A stretch of DNA of 64,000 nucleotides from Acanthacorydalis orientalis (lineage: Eukaryota > Arthropoda > Insecta > Megaloptera > Corydalidae): positions 8,498,616 through 8,562,615 of the forward strand of contig CM068325.1 in the NCBI GenBank assembly GCA_034766995.1, in the 5' to 3' direction. The position numbers and the translations under genes are program-made. Below the pieces are notes generated by a model that had not been told where the DNA came from, made no database searches, and saw only the letters and a list, made by a program, of their open reading frames with translations. Below are positions 1 through 9,979 of the stretch, piece by piece (the first letter of the stretch is position 1; each line of letters begins with the position of its first letter).

Positions 1-309
1 TTTTAGTTTGTTTTTTCCTGATTATCAATTTAAAAGATAGGCACAAACATGTTCTTACATTTTAATAACATTGAAAATAAACACAATGTGATTTACAGCT
101 TATTTATATCACTAGCATATTTTATACCTTATTTTTCGTTATAACATATTCAGATTTTCAATATGAAAAATGCTGAAAATTTAAAATTATTGGAATTTTC
201 TTTTAAAAGTGGAAAAATTCACAAACAAGAAACTTTCTAAACTACTGGATTCTAATATAATTTATCACCAAATAGAAAACAAGTAATTTTCAAAAATAAT
301 TTCACTGCA

Positions 310-2149
310 CAATTGAGGCGTTTATTTTGAAAAAGTGGCATAAGTCACTTTTTGAAAAAAGTGAGTTAGAGCTGTCTACGGTTACAAAAATGTATGCTCT
401 TTTTATATCTGACCATTTCACGTACGGTTTCTTTCAGAGTTATTACTATTTCTTCAATATAAAATTCACTGCAAAAAAGAAGTGCACAGGCACATTCATT
501 GCGAAAACGGCACAAATCACTATAAATATTTTTCTGTAAATAAATGATGTTTTGCAGTACATACACTACACGTACAACATATTTGTAATTTATGCATTAA
601 ACGGAGAATTCTCAAGTATTTATTTTTTTCATACTTTACTAATTCCCAGTTTGATGTGAAAAGAATATGAAATAATAACCGTACATTCAGTTTATATTCG
701 TCGATAGCAGAATAACGGACTGTGATTAGTGAATTGAAAATGTTTTTCATTTTTATAAAGAAGAACATATATTGCAGATTTCTAAAATATAGTGGTATCT
801 AATAGAGTATAGGTAATATTTAAGCATTTATTGGAATTACTTTTCTGTATAATATTATCAGATAGCGACAACACGCGTTTGTTTCTGTTATGTCGGTATT
901 AGGTGTCTTTCAATACGAATTTACTTTATAGACATATTCCCGATTAAATAAGTATGCGAGAAATTTACTGATTAAGGAACAACTTCATTCGAGTTAGAAA
1001 ACGCAAATGGCATAACAGAAGCGGCAGTAGTCCATCGTTTAGGAAAAAGAGGATGTAGAAATGAAAAAAATTATACTCAAAATACCAATAAGGCTAAAAG
1101 AAATAGTAGAGAAAATATATTAAAAAACAACCAAATATTATTTTTCCAAAAAAATAAGTACTTTTATTTTCGATGAATTTTGAAATTTATCAAACTTTAA
1201 TGAACAAAATTTGTTTTTAAACGCAATAGTGAAACGAGCGATACCTAAAAAGAGGAGACCGAGGTGTACCGTAAATCATAACCGAGTCAACGTCAATTTA
1301 AATATTATTTAACATATGAAAATGTGCGTTGGTTTATAAAAATATGTATTTCTGGATTATTATAACATATCAGGAGGACGATTGACTCGTGCTCTTAAAC
1401 AACATGTTCCTGAAGTAGGTTTTCGTACGAAATCTAAAGTGTCGAGACGAATAACACCAGAATCTCACATTACTACTGTCAAAGAGCACATTCGGAGCTT
1501 TCCTATCTATACAAGCCTTTACATAAGGTCTCATAACCCCAATAGAAAATATTTAAGTAGCGACCTGCGCATTAGAAAAAATGTTTAATCTCTACCATAA
1601 AAAATGTAAAAACGATAACAAACGACATGTGTTAACGGTTGGGTATACAAGAAAAAAATTTAAAAATGAGTTGAATTTGCATTTTTATCATCCTAGGAAC
1701 GATACCTGTAAAAAATGCTACATTACATTATGAATTTACTTATTAATTAAGTATTTTATGATAATAAAATTAACATTTATACGAAATACGTTATATAAAT
1801 TACTTACACTTATATTACATAATTGACTGGTCAATTTACTTAAATTACTGCTTATCAAACATCACTTCTGTAAAACACATCGAACAAAATCGACATCGAT
1901 CAAGTTCATAAACTATTAATTTTGAAAGTAGCTTAAGTCTCTCTACAGTAGTGAAAAATGGCGATTCGTTAACGTGCGTGTAAATTTATACATGCTGGCA
2001 AAAATATAAATAACGCAGATAATAAATACAATTGAAATTTCTTCACGTTAAGCATAAATATTTTTAGGCACATTAGAGAGTGCAAGACATTTAATATCTC
2101 AAAATAGCATAAGTGTCTAATGCCACTTTCAAAATAAACGACTCAATTG
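310..2149 (+). mobile_element. TE1, TIR-bounded DNA transposon, degenerate
   Basis: The ends are inverted repeats of about 45 bp. The left end begins CAATTGAGGCGTTTATTTTG and the right end reads the same on the minus strand with few changes. Each TIR contains the near-palindrome GTGGCATAAGTCAC. The element is about 1.84 kb and encloses broken transposase-like coding sequence at 1218-1735. No target duplication is clear. A relic at 21826-22390 has both outer flanks but not this body, which supports these boundaries. The superfamily is not identified with confidence. Confidence 0.7.
1218..1735 (+). pseudogene. TE1 transposase-like fragment
   Basis: Reading across frames gives conserved pieces in order: an N-terminal basic stretch, KEHIRSFP near 1480, RSHNPNRKYLS near 1525, then, after stops and shifts, a Y-rich stretch and NDTCKKC near 1700. 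The order and the CxxC after an H-P-x-N-D segment resemble a widespread group of uncharacterised transposase-like proteins in insects and other animals; this is recalled family knowledge and not searched. No frame is open beyond 68 codons, so it is inactive. The copy at 4174-4700 keeps the N-terminal part in one frame for 97 codons. Confidence 0.5.
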
Positions 2150-2245
2150 ACAATAAGTGAAAAAAATATATAGAAATATTTAAAAAAAAATTAATGCGAA
2201 AACGCACGTTCTAATGAGAAAAATTCGAACAGAAACTGAATATAT

Positions 2246-2358
2246 AATTCAAAAGCAGTATCACAATCTTTAATAAACGGATATAAATTTCGTTTTTCAC
2301 CATCAAAAGTCGATACAGATTTGATTAAGGCATCAATTGATAATCTAGATGTTGCCAT
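2246..2358 (-). pseudogene. Truncated gag N-terminus of gypsy-B
   Basis: An ATG at 2358 on the minus strand opens a short protein with the pattern S-T-F-D-G-E-K-x-x-L-Y-P-F-I-K-D-C-D, typical of the N-terminus of gag in mdg1/412-like Ty3/gypsy elements. Homology stops after about 37 codons, at roughly 2246, where the sequence changes to the flank of TE1. The gag core, pol and 3' LTR are absent. The same fragment is at 61455-61567. It sits downstream of a leader and an LTR with primer-binding-site-like sequence, as expected for the 5' end of a retrotransposon. Confidence 0.6.
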
Positions 2359-3351
2359 TATAATGATATAAATACACAAAATAAAATACAAAAATATGAT
2401 GCGTTGATAAAAATGAAATGAATTGAGTTCAAGTAAAGAAGTAGCAACTGACAATAACATGGTAAATGTGATCATTTGGATCATGTTCGTGTGATGTTTT
2501 GAAGAAGATGTCCGCTCGAACCAGTGAAGAACAATGAATGTTACCCAGTTGAACAGTGACAGCAGTTTGTTAAGGGGGGGGGGGGGGTTAGGGTTTTTAC
2601 TTTCGAAAAATCGATTTTTTTTTCTCTTATCTTATTGTTTAACATTTCAAGAATATGTCCTTAAAATTTTAGGTCGATAGAAGCAATATTCTTAAAGTTA
2701 TTGTCTTATTAATCTCCTGGCCTTTAACGCTCCAACTCTAACAGTTTACACTTTAAATGGCCGCCAAAATTTTTTAAATGAAAAAAAAATTATCAGAGAA
2801 CGTTGGGGGGAAGATTTGATCATAATTTGACTAATTTTTCTTGGTTTTTTATTTTCAGATAATTTCCAGCCGAGTTATGGTGAACACCGCAAATTGTTTT
2901 TTTCTCAAGACGTTCTGGGGGAAGCTCTGTTACCGGCTTATGCTTTAATATTTCTGCATGAAAAAATTACCCTATATTGTCGAAAGTATGCTCAATAATG
3001 TACAAAAGGTCCGAATAAAATTACTCAATCCATATTTAAGAAAAAAATTCGCAAAAAGTCTTTTTTTTTACCTTGAAACCCTAACCCCCCCCCCCCCCCC
3101 CTTAATAGACGTTGTCGATTTGAACCGATATAGAACAGCGAATGTTGTTCAGTTTAACAGCGACAGTAGTTTTGAGACCAGCTGATATTGGATCTTCCGA
3201 GTTTAAATGATGAAAATCAACCGTTGTAGTACTACTTGCCTCTCAGCGGTTATTTTTCCACGTTGTTTTTACCGTTGGATAACTTGCTTGAGAGCTATTT
3301 ATTTGTACACGTTATTTGGAAATGATCCCGATTCTGACACCAAATTTTTAT
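2359..3351 (-). other. gypsy-B leader with primer binding site
   Basis: On the minus strand this is the untranslated leader between the LTR (3352-3698) and the gag start at 2358. Just inside the LTR it carries TTTGGTGTCAGAATCGGGAT (copy 2 has AGAAGTGGGAT), which looks like the tRNA primer binding site of an LTR retrotransposon; the primer tRNA is not assigned. The leader is split by the 528-bp element at 2574-3101, so without it the leader is about 0.46 kb. Confidence 0.55.
2574..3101. mobile_element. Poly-G-ended TTAA miniature transposon
   Basis: The element is 528 bp. It begins with 14 G then TTAGGGTTT and ends with the inverted complement, AAACCCTAA then 17 C. It is flanked on both sides by TTAA (2570-2573 and 3102-3105). 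The homologous site in copy 2 of the segmental duplication (61777-61780) has a single TTAA and no insert, so the insertion and its 4-bp target duplication are directly visible. TTAA duplication is typical of piggyBac and some other cut-and-paste elements. There is no coding sequence, so it is non-autonomous. The homopolymer ends are unusual, and the run lengths may include sequencing error. Confidence 0.9.
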
Positions 3352-3698
3352 TGTTATATTTTTGATATTTTTTATAGCATAAATGCTGCAGGTTTGAAAT
3401 AAAACACAACAAATATTTATTTACTATTATTGTTTAATCGTTGTTACTATGACGAATATAACCACAAGGGTTCTATTACTTGACTGACTTATGATATCTC
3501 AGCTACTGTTTATATACTGTTCTAAATGATGAAATTGTATTCTATTCAAGCGTGTGAACACAGGGATCGCGACGGGAACGTGAGAACTTTGATTAAGACG
3601 GATACATAGATTAAATATTGACAGGCAGTAGAAATTCATTAGTCAGACCGTGTGACACATTTATAAACAATTACAGCAGTGTGGCTGGATACATAACA
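3352..3698 (-). repeat. gypsy-B LTR, copy 1
   Basis: This is a 347-bp LTR on the minus strand. It starts TGTTATGTATCC and ends in a diverged form of the family 3' end (AAGAGATAACA in copy 2). On its own strand it has a TATATAAA box and then the conserved stretch ACCCGTGTGGTTATATTC. The primer-site leader follows, so this is the 5' LTR of a truncated element. Relatives are at 12744-13385, 18991-19669, 53468-54938, 62026-62371 and, more diverged, 57370-57560 and 58465-58745. Confidence 0.8.
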
Positions 3699-5121
3699 GT
3701 TTATTGGAATTATTTTTTTATATTATGTTATCAGCCATTGAATCAGATAAATCACATTTGTTTCAGTTACATCGGTATTAGATGTCTTTCGATACGAATT
3801 TATTTTATAGAAATATTTCCCGATTATACGAATAATCGTTAAGCGCAGAAAAAGAAGTATGCGAGAAATTTACTCAGATTAAGAAACAACTTCGTTCGAG
3901 TTAGAAAACGAAAATGACATAACAGCAGCGGCAGTAGTTCATCGTTTAGGAAAAAGAGGATGTAGAAATGAAAAAAATTATACTTAAAGTCTCAATAAGG
4001 CTGAAAGAAACAGTAGAGAAAAATATATTAAAAAACAACCCAAATATTATTTTTCAAAAAAAAATGTAATTTGATCCTGTTATTTGAAGAATTGTAAAGA
4101 TAAATCAAGTATTTTTAACCCGACGACTTATTTTTGATAATTTTGGAAGTTATCAAACTTTAGTAAACAAAATTTGTTTTTAAACAAAACGGTGAAACGA
4201 GCGATGACTAAAAAGAGAAGACCTAGGAACCGTAAATCACAGCCGAATCGACATCGATTGAAATGTTATTTGACATATGAAAATGTGTGTTGGTTTATAA
4301 AAAATGTATATTTGGATTCTTATAACATATCAGAAGGACTATTGGCTCGTGCTCTCAAACACGTTCCTGTAGTAGATTTTCGTAGGAAACCTGAAGGATC
4401 AAGACGAAGAACACCAGAATCTCACATTATTGCTGTCAAAGAGCACATTCGGAGCTTTCCTGTCTAAACAAGCTATAACACAAGGTCTCATAATCCCAGT
4501 AGAAAATATTTAATTCCCGATCTAAGCATTAGAAAAATGTTTAATCTCTACTTTGAAAAATGTAAAAATGATACCGAAAAAACATGTTAACGAGTGGGTG
4601 GTATACAAGAAAATTTTTAAAAATCAGTTCGATTTGCATTTTCATCATCCTAGGAACGATACTTGTAAAAAATGCTATATTACGTTATGTGCTGATGAAT
4701 TTACTTATTACTTAAGTATTTTATAATGATAAAAAATACCTGAATTAACTTTTATACGAAATAAGCCACATTAATTACTTATATTACATAAATGACTCAT
4801 CAATTTACTTAAATTACTGTCTTATCGAACATCACTTCAGTACAACACATCGGACAAAATCAACATCAACCGTAGTTTTTATAAACAATTAATTTTGAAA
4901 ATAGCTTAAGTCACTTTATAGTAATGAAAAATGAGGATTCGTTAACGTGTGTGTAAAATTATATATACCGAAAAAAATACAAATAACGCAGATAATAAAT
5001 ACAATTGAAATTTCTTCATATTAAGCAAAATATTTTTAGGCACGTTAGGGTGCAAGACATTTAATATCTCAAAATAGCATAAAAGTGACTTATGCCACTT
5101 TCAAAATAAACGACTCAATTA
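3699..5121 (+). mobile_element. TE1, second copy, 5' truncated
   Basis: This parallels TE1 from about base 820 to its right TIR, which ends at 5121 with the same CAATT-type terminus and inner ATGCCACTTT motif. The left TIR and first 500 bp are missing and the sequence starts abruptly at the edge of the gypsy-B LTR. The transposase-like fragment at 4174-4467 stays open for 97 codons from ATG and contains KEHIRSFPV before a stop. The partner in copy 2 (62372-63782) has an extra stop near 62896. Confidence 0.65.
4174..4700 (+). pseudogene. TE1 transposase-like fragment, second copy
   Basis: The first 97 codons are open and encode a basic N-terminal stretch (KKRRPRNRKSQ), a Y-rich segment, then RRKPEGSRRRTPESH and KEHIRSFPV, stopping at 4465-4467. 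Beyond the stop the fragments MFNLYFEKC and HHPRNDTCKKC remain in shifted frames. It is less decayed than the fragment at 1218-1735 but lacks any complete catalytic domain, so no activity is expected. The function of the intact protein is inferred only from its place between TIRs. Confidence 0.5.
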
Positions 5122-5640
5122 ACAATAAATAAAAAAAAAATTAATGCAAAAGTGCACGTTCCAATAAAAACAATTCGAATAAAAACTGAATATAATTCCA
5201 GTCGTGACATTGCGGCTGGGTTTTGATATACATTTAAAATAGTTTTCTTCATGTGTATAGGAGAAGATATTTTAATATAATTCACGAAATTAATTTAAAA
5301 CCTAATCTGTATCAGTTATTAACATTCATCGATTCATGCACATACGATACGATCATCTCGATCAATCAGAAAAAATAATGTATCGATCCGAGGATTAAAA
5401 GTAATATTTAGCACTTACCAGTATCACTGTAGACTTTTTTAAGATTTCTTCAAAATGTACTGCACTCGACGATATCAATTTTTGAACTGGTTCACTTAAC
5501 AAATATACAAAATATCTGCTTTCAATTCGCTTTAAAAAATAAATCACAATGTAAAGTCAAACCGAATAGGAATAATCGTCGATGAGATGTCGTTTAACAA
5601 CTGAGTCGACACGAATATATTTTTTGTGACTAATTACTTC
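5122..5640 (+). repeat. Host repeat flanking TE1 on the right
   Basis: This stretch resembles 22005-22390, including the segments GGTTTTGATATACAT, GGAGAAGATATTT and CGATGAGATGT. The first 80 bases also match 2150-2245. It therefore belongs to an older repeat into which TE1 is nested, or to the outer part of a larger element. No reading frame of note is present. Confidence 0.55.
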
Positions 5641-6408
5641 GATCACGGTGTTCCCCTTTTCATATCGATGTTTTATATTTATATTAAAAGAATTTAATTT
5701 TATTTACATCAACTCATCACTTTCGTGTTGCGTTATGTGTAGAGCATACAGTATGTAAAAGAGAGAAGAGGACATCGCCTGACCTTTATTTGCATAAGAA
5801 CTATAGCCGCGTTTCGTCACTCTAAATAAAAAGTCCTGACAGAACACTTTTCAACGTTGTATGTACTATGCGGTCTAAGATCTGTTTAATGATCACGTCG
5901 TTATTTTTTTACGAACACTGTCAAACCTTTATCAATATTTACATTTGAACACAACTGTCACACAGTGTTTATATAATTAATTTCGTTATATTAACACATG
6001 CCGTGCCGCGTGTACCATTTTCGGTACACGCCTGAACCTCATTTCCAGGCCAAGACATATTTTTATCATTGACAGATACGGTCAAGAAAAAACATTTTGG
6101 TTCGAACGTGAATAAAGTCATTAGTTTGTTACACTGTGCATTTTATAGTTTCAACATTTACTCTACTAATAAATAGATTCCGAGCTCAGAAAAAAATTAA
6201 ACGTACATAATTTTTACATATCTACCGAACTCTGTAGCGTTTTATTGGTACACGTGGTAATGGCACTTGTTCGAAAACGACTTGGCGCGGAAAGTGTCAA
6301 TAACTGATCTCGCATCATTTTAATTTTTTAATAAATCACTGACGAAATAAATCTGTAACATTGTAAAAGCAGTTTGCCACTTTTGTGCTGTCAGTTTTTT
6401 TCTAAATG

Positions 6409-6413
<5 letters not shown>
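5641..6413. other. AT-rich spacer, no gene seen
   Basis: I see no coding sequence, RNA gene or repeat shared with the rest of the window. A short inverted pair, TGTACC/GGTACA, lies near 6013-6030. Confidence 0.5.
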
Positions 6414-6469
<56 letters not shown>

Positions 6470-6527
6470 GTATATATATATATGTATATATATATATACA
6501 TATATACATATGTATATATATGTATAT
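6414..6527. repeat. TA microsatellite
   Basis: A run of TA dinucleotides broken by occasional TG steps. It abuts a mariner end at 6528, so the array may have grown from the AT-rich stretch inside that element. Confidence 0.9.
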
Positions 6528-6578
6528 AAAATTTTTGTGTTTTCTTTGTTGGGTCGGGTACTTCTGGGACTACCCTCG
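6528..6578 (+). mobile_element. Mariner right-end remnant
   Basis: These 51 bases match the right end of the mariner at 41477-42770, with GTTGGGTCGGGTACTTCTGG and the terminus ACCCTCG followed by TA. The rest of the element is absent; its place is taken by the TA array to the left. Confidence 0.8.
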
Positions 6579-7377
6579 TATGCAGACCTTCTATAATGTC
6601 AAAATTCGCACACTTATTAATTTAATAATAAATGTTATTTTATTTAGTAATGAGCAGTGCAGATCCTATTCTGAATTGTACTGTGGACTGACTCAAATTT
6701 GAAACTGTACTGTGTTTGTTGGCAGCACGAGAGACAGATAAAAAGTCGTGTCAATCAACAACTAGCCTGCTATAGAATATGCAATCTGCGTTCGTATGCA
6801 CCGGCCAGCTGCGATTTTAAAGTGACACCCACTTCTGACACCGACCACACACACTCGGGTCTGGACACGATATATAGATAGATATATTTAGTGGTACAGT
6901 GCGTGGAGAAGTGTCTCTTAATAATAATACAAAAATAGATAAGAATTTATTTAAAAATTATTACAGATAACAACGGCGATGGATAATGCATCTACACGAG
7001 CCAAAGGTGGATCGCCATCTATCCCTCCGCACACACTCTAACCCTTGCGTTGTTTATTGATTATCTTATACTGTCGTCCACGCACACTACGTCCATTGCA
7101 TTGTTATAATTTATCTTATAATATCAATATATATCAAAAACGACAACGGTGCATTCCGCGGCAGCACACGGACGGTGGATCTAGACGATGCTTTTCAGGC
7201 GTCGTCTAACATTAGATACAAATTCGAAATCTGGCGGGGAAGAAATAACCAATACTGTAAAACAATGTTTCTGCAATATTAATTTAAATATTTTACATTT
7301 ATTCAACAGTATTTTTTTTTTATTATTTAGTTTTATAAATTGCGTCAAATCTTACAACATTTGCATCCAATTATAAA

Positions 7378-7380
<3 letters not shown>
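6579..7380. other. Spacer with diverged 60-bp tandem pair
   Basis: No gene is seen. Around 7025-7130 two diverged copies of a unit of about 60 bp follow each other (CACACACTCTAACCCTTGCG then CACGCACACTACGTCCATTG, each leading to a TTATCTTATA motif). Confidence 0.4.

Positions 7381-7421
<41 letters not shown>
7381..7421. repeat. TA microsatellite
   Basis: A pure TA run of about 40 bases with no sign of function. Confidence 0.9.
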
Positions 7422-7422
<1 letters not shown>

Positions 7423-7745
7423 TAGATCAAAGAAGTTTCCATACAGCTAGCTGTATCAAAGATTTTCGATTATTTTATTCTGAATTGTTTTAATTTTTTA
7501 AGAATTTTATTATTAATTGTAACCTAAATAGTGACTTTGATTAGGTACCATGAAATTAACCATATTTATACGTAATTTCAAAATTAATGTTATGTTAAAA
7601 AACGCTACCTTACTAACAGGCGTCAAAAAAGTTTCCACACACTCCGCATTATTCTATGGAATTTACTTGTTTGTCGTCGGGGAAGTCCCCGTTTTACTAG
7701 TTGTTAGTGTGCTAAAAGGTATCAGTACCAATTTAGTTTCGCTTA

Positions 7746-8646
7746 TAAGGGGAGGATACGATCTCGGAAATTGACTTTGGGACCAAACTTCGTATAGAGT
7801 TAGCGTACTCCAAAGGTATTAATATAGTAACGTACTAGTTCGCACTATCCAGCCATTATCGAGAAAAAAAGGCTCCAAAATTTTTGCATCTTATAAGAGA
7901 AATTATTTCTCCGACATGCAACTAGCTTGATAGCTTTGTGGTAACCCGCAGACTTGAAGTGTCTGACGTATCAGGTGCAAGTCTCGCTCGATTCATGCAG
8001 CTTTTTTCTTCTTCACCTGAATAATAATTGAATGCATTTTATTAAAAAAAATTATTTAAATCAAGATAACATAACATTTTCTTGCAATTTTCTTTCAAAA
8101 AATGCTCTTTTTTAAATTTTTACATTTTTATTTCAGTAAAGGATTTTCTCACAAAGTTTTTTTAATTTTTTGCAATATTTTGCAAACATGAACACTTTAA
8201 TATACGAATATGTTTGTAAAATAATGCTAAAAATTAAAAAAATTGAGAAAAGAAAACATTTTCTGAAATAAGAATGTAAAAATTTAAAAAAGAGCGTTTT
8301 TCGAAAGAAAATTACAAGAAAATGTTATTTCGTCTTTAAATTTTTTTTAATAAAATACATTAAATAATTATACAGTAAAGAAAAATAACTGCATGAATCG
8401 AACGAGACTCGAACCTGACACGTCTGACATTTTAAGCCAGCTCGCTACCGACTAGCAATCAGGCTAGTTGAAAACGTTGATTAATTCTTCTCTCATAAGC
8501 CTGATGTAGAAACTTTGGATCCTTTTTTCTCGAAAATGGTTGGATAGTGCGACCTAGTACATTACTAGATTAACACCTTTGGGGTACACTACGACTACAC
8601 GATGTGAGGTCCCAAAGAGAATTTCCGAGGTCGTATCCTCCCCTTG
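7746..8646. mobile_element. Foldback MITE, copy A (complete)
   Basis: The 901-bp element is almost entirely one inverted repeat. The left arm starts AAGGGGAGGATACGATCTCG and the right arm ends with the complement CGAGGTCGTATCCTCCCCTTG. Both arms then hold the same ordered blocks: a conserved CACTATCCAGCCATT segment, a tRNA-like module, an ATTAAATAATT segment and a GAAAATTGCAAGAAAATG-type segment. The arms meet near 8195. TTA is duplicated at 7743-7745 and 8647-8649, which fits a TWA-type target such as PIF/Harbinger uses, though no transposase links it to that group. Relatives: 22395-22947, 52335-52782, 53694-54748. Confidence 0.8.
7923..8000 (+). other. tRNA-like pol III module in left arm
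   Basis: The sequence has a box-A-like TAGCTTTGTGG at 7931-7941, then a perfect 5-bp stem CAGAC/GTCTG closing a 7-base loop TTGAAGT (as in a GAA anticodon arm), a 5-base variable stretch and a box-B-like GGTGCAAGTCT. A T-run follows at about 8002. The acceptor, D and T stems are poorly paired, so it is not a functional tRNA. The equivalent module in the right arm lies inverted at 8390-8470 with the better box B GGTTCGAGTCT. Confidence 0.5.
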
Positions 8647-8749
8647 TTAGTGTGGTCGAAATATATAGGCGTTTGAATGGAAATACTTTTGTCAATTCGC
8701 GAATTAACTATTAGTTTAAGATCTGAAGGGTAATCTTTGGGGCGGATAG

Positions 8750-9675
8750 CAAAAACTGTAAAAAGTCACATGCGACAATGCAATATATAGTAAATAAACA
8801 CAAAAAGCTAAAAACAATTGAAAATCGACCTCGTTCTGGTCGACCAAGAAAATTAGAAAATATACACAGACGAGCCACTCTCAGAACTATACATGAAGAT
8901 CCCGAAACAAGTGCACCCGAGCTCACAAACATGCTAAAAAAATAAACACCAAATAGAAATTGTAACCGAAACAGTAATAAATGTATTACGCAAGGCGGGA
9001 TTTAAGAGACATGTATCGAGGAGAATGTCTTACATTAGCAAGAAAAATAAATTACTAAGATTGGCATGCAACGGCACACGTTAATAAGCCTCCATGCTTT
9101 TGAAAATCAGTTCTATTCACTTATGAGTCGAAATTTTATGTTTCTGGTTCCGATTGAAAGATTCTAGTGTGGAGGGAAAGAAACGAAGGACTAAAAACAA
9201 AAATTTGCGTTTTACTGTTGAGCATGGTGGAGATAATGTTCTAATCTGAGGGTCTATGAGTGCTTTGGGAGTGGGCAACTTAAAATGTATTGAAGGTACA
9301 ACGGACCAACACGTATATTTGGATATGTTGAAGGAAAATTCAATATCTAGCGCCCAAAAACTCGATCTTCGGGAATAATTCATCTTTCAACATGATAATG
9401 ATCTCAAGCAAACAGCACGGCGGATCAAGGAGAATGGATGATATAAATTGTATCAAAACAACATCATACACCCCGAAAATCACCAGATATGAATCCAATA
9501 GAGCATTCGCGGGACGAAATAGGAGGAAGAGTTAGAAATCGGACCATTCGAAACGAAGAAGAGTAAGAAGTTGTCATACAACAAGAATGGAATTCCATCG
9601 ATGCGGATCTAACAAATAAATTTATAGGTGGAGTGAAAAAACGCACGTTGGTGGTGATAAACGCAAAGGGTGGTC
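8750..9675 (+). pseudogene. Tc1-like transposase pseudogene
   Basis: Fragments in several frames follow the order of Tc1-family transposases. They are a SGRPRKLEN linker near 8835, a helix-turn-helix remnant, FTVEHGGDNV near 9210 (the VKHGGG-type motif), an FQHDND block near 9390 that normally holds a catalytic D, and SPDMNPIEH near 9485. Numerous stops and frameshifts break it. Tc1 transposases are DD34E enzymes of about 340 residues; this copy cannot encode one. Confidence 0.75.
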
Positions 9676-9979
9676 CAACAAGTTACTAATGTTTCACAGA
9701 AGACTGATGCAATTCATGTATTTTAATACATAATTACTGTGCCTATTGAGTGTATGGGGACATTTTTGGATTTCGAATATTGATTTTTATTATTCTAACT
9801 TGTGTTTTGATTTTACTGCTTAATAATGCAATATTTTCTGCGTGTCGTCATCCTGTTTGTATGATTACAAATAGTATGTGCGATCTGCATATTTCCATAA
9901 TAAATACATTATTATTGTTGTTATAAACAAAAAACTAAAATTATCACAAGTGTATTACTTCTTTGATTCAGTGTATATA
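9676..9979. other. Spacer between Tc1 relic and mariner
   Basis: AT-rich with no gene seen. Part is probably the 3' untranslated end of the Tc1 relic. It ends in the TA target of the next mariner. Confidence 0.4.

Larger units (their letters stand above)
1..5340 (+). repeat. Segmental duplication, copy 1
   Basis: This block aligns almost base for base with 59210-64000, in the same orientation. The offset is 59209 up to base 2573 and about 58675 after base 3105, the difference being one 528-bp insertion at 2574-3101. The copies differ by scattered substitutions, small indels, a 25-bp inversion at 550-574 and the insertion. Both ends run into window edges, so the true size is unknown. Inside are TE1, a gypsy-B 5' fragment and a second TE1, so this is duplication of a nested element cluster, not of a host gene. 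Confidence 0.95.

Noticed and set aside
2574..2600. Interstitial telomere
   Set aside because: TTAGGG occurs once per end inside an element with a TTAA target duplication. No tandem telomere repeat is present, and insect telomeres are usually TTAGG.
6406..6702. Open frame encoding alternating Y and I
   Set aside because: It is a translation of a TA microsatellite. Other such frames at 34890, 43185, 43935 and 47714 have the same origin.
7923..8000. Functional tRNA-Phe gene
   Set aside because: The anticodon-like arm is good, but acceptor, D and T stems do not pair and the module sits in a mobile element arm, so I call it tRNA-like only.
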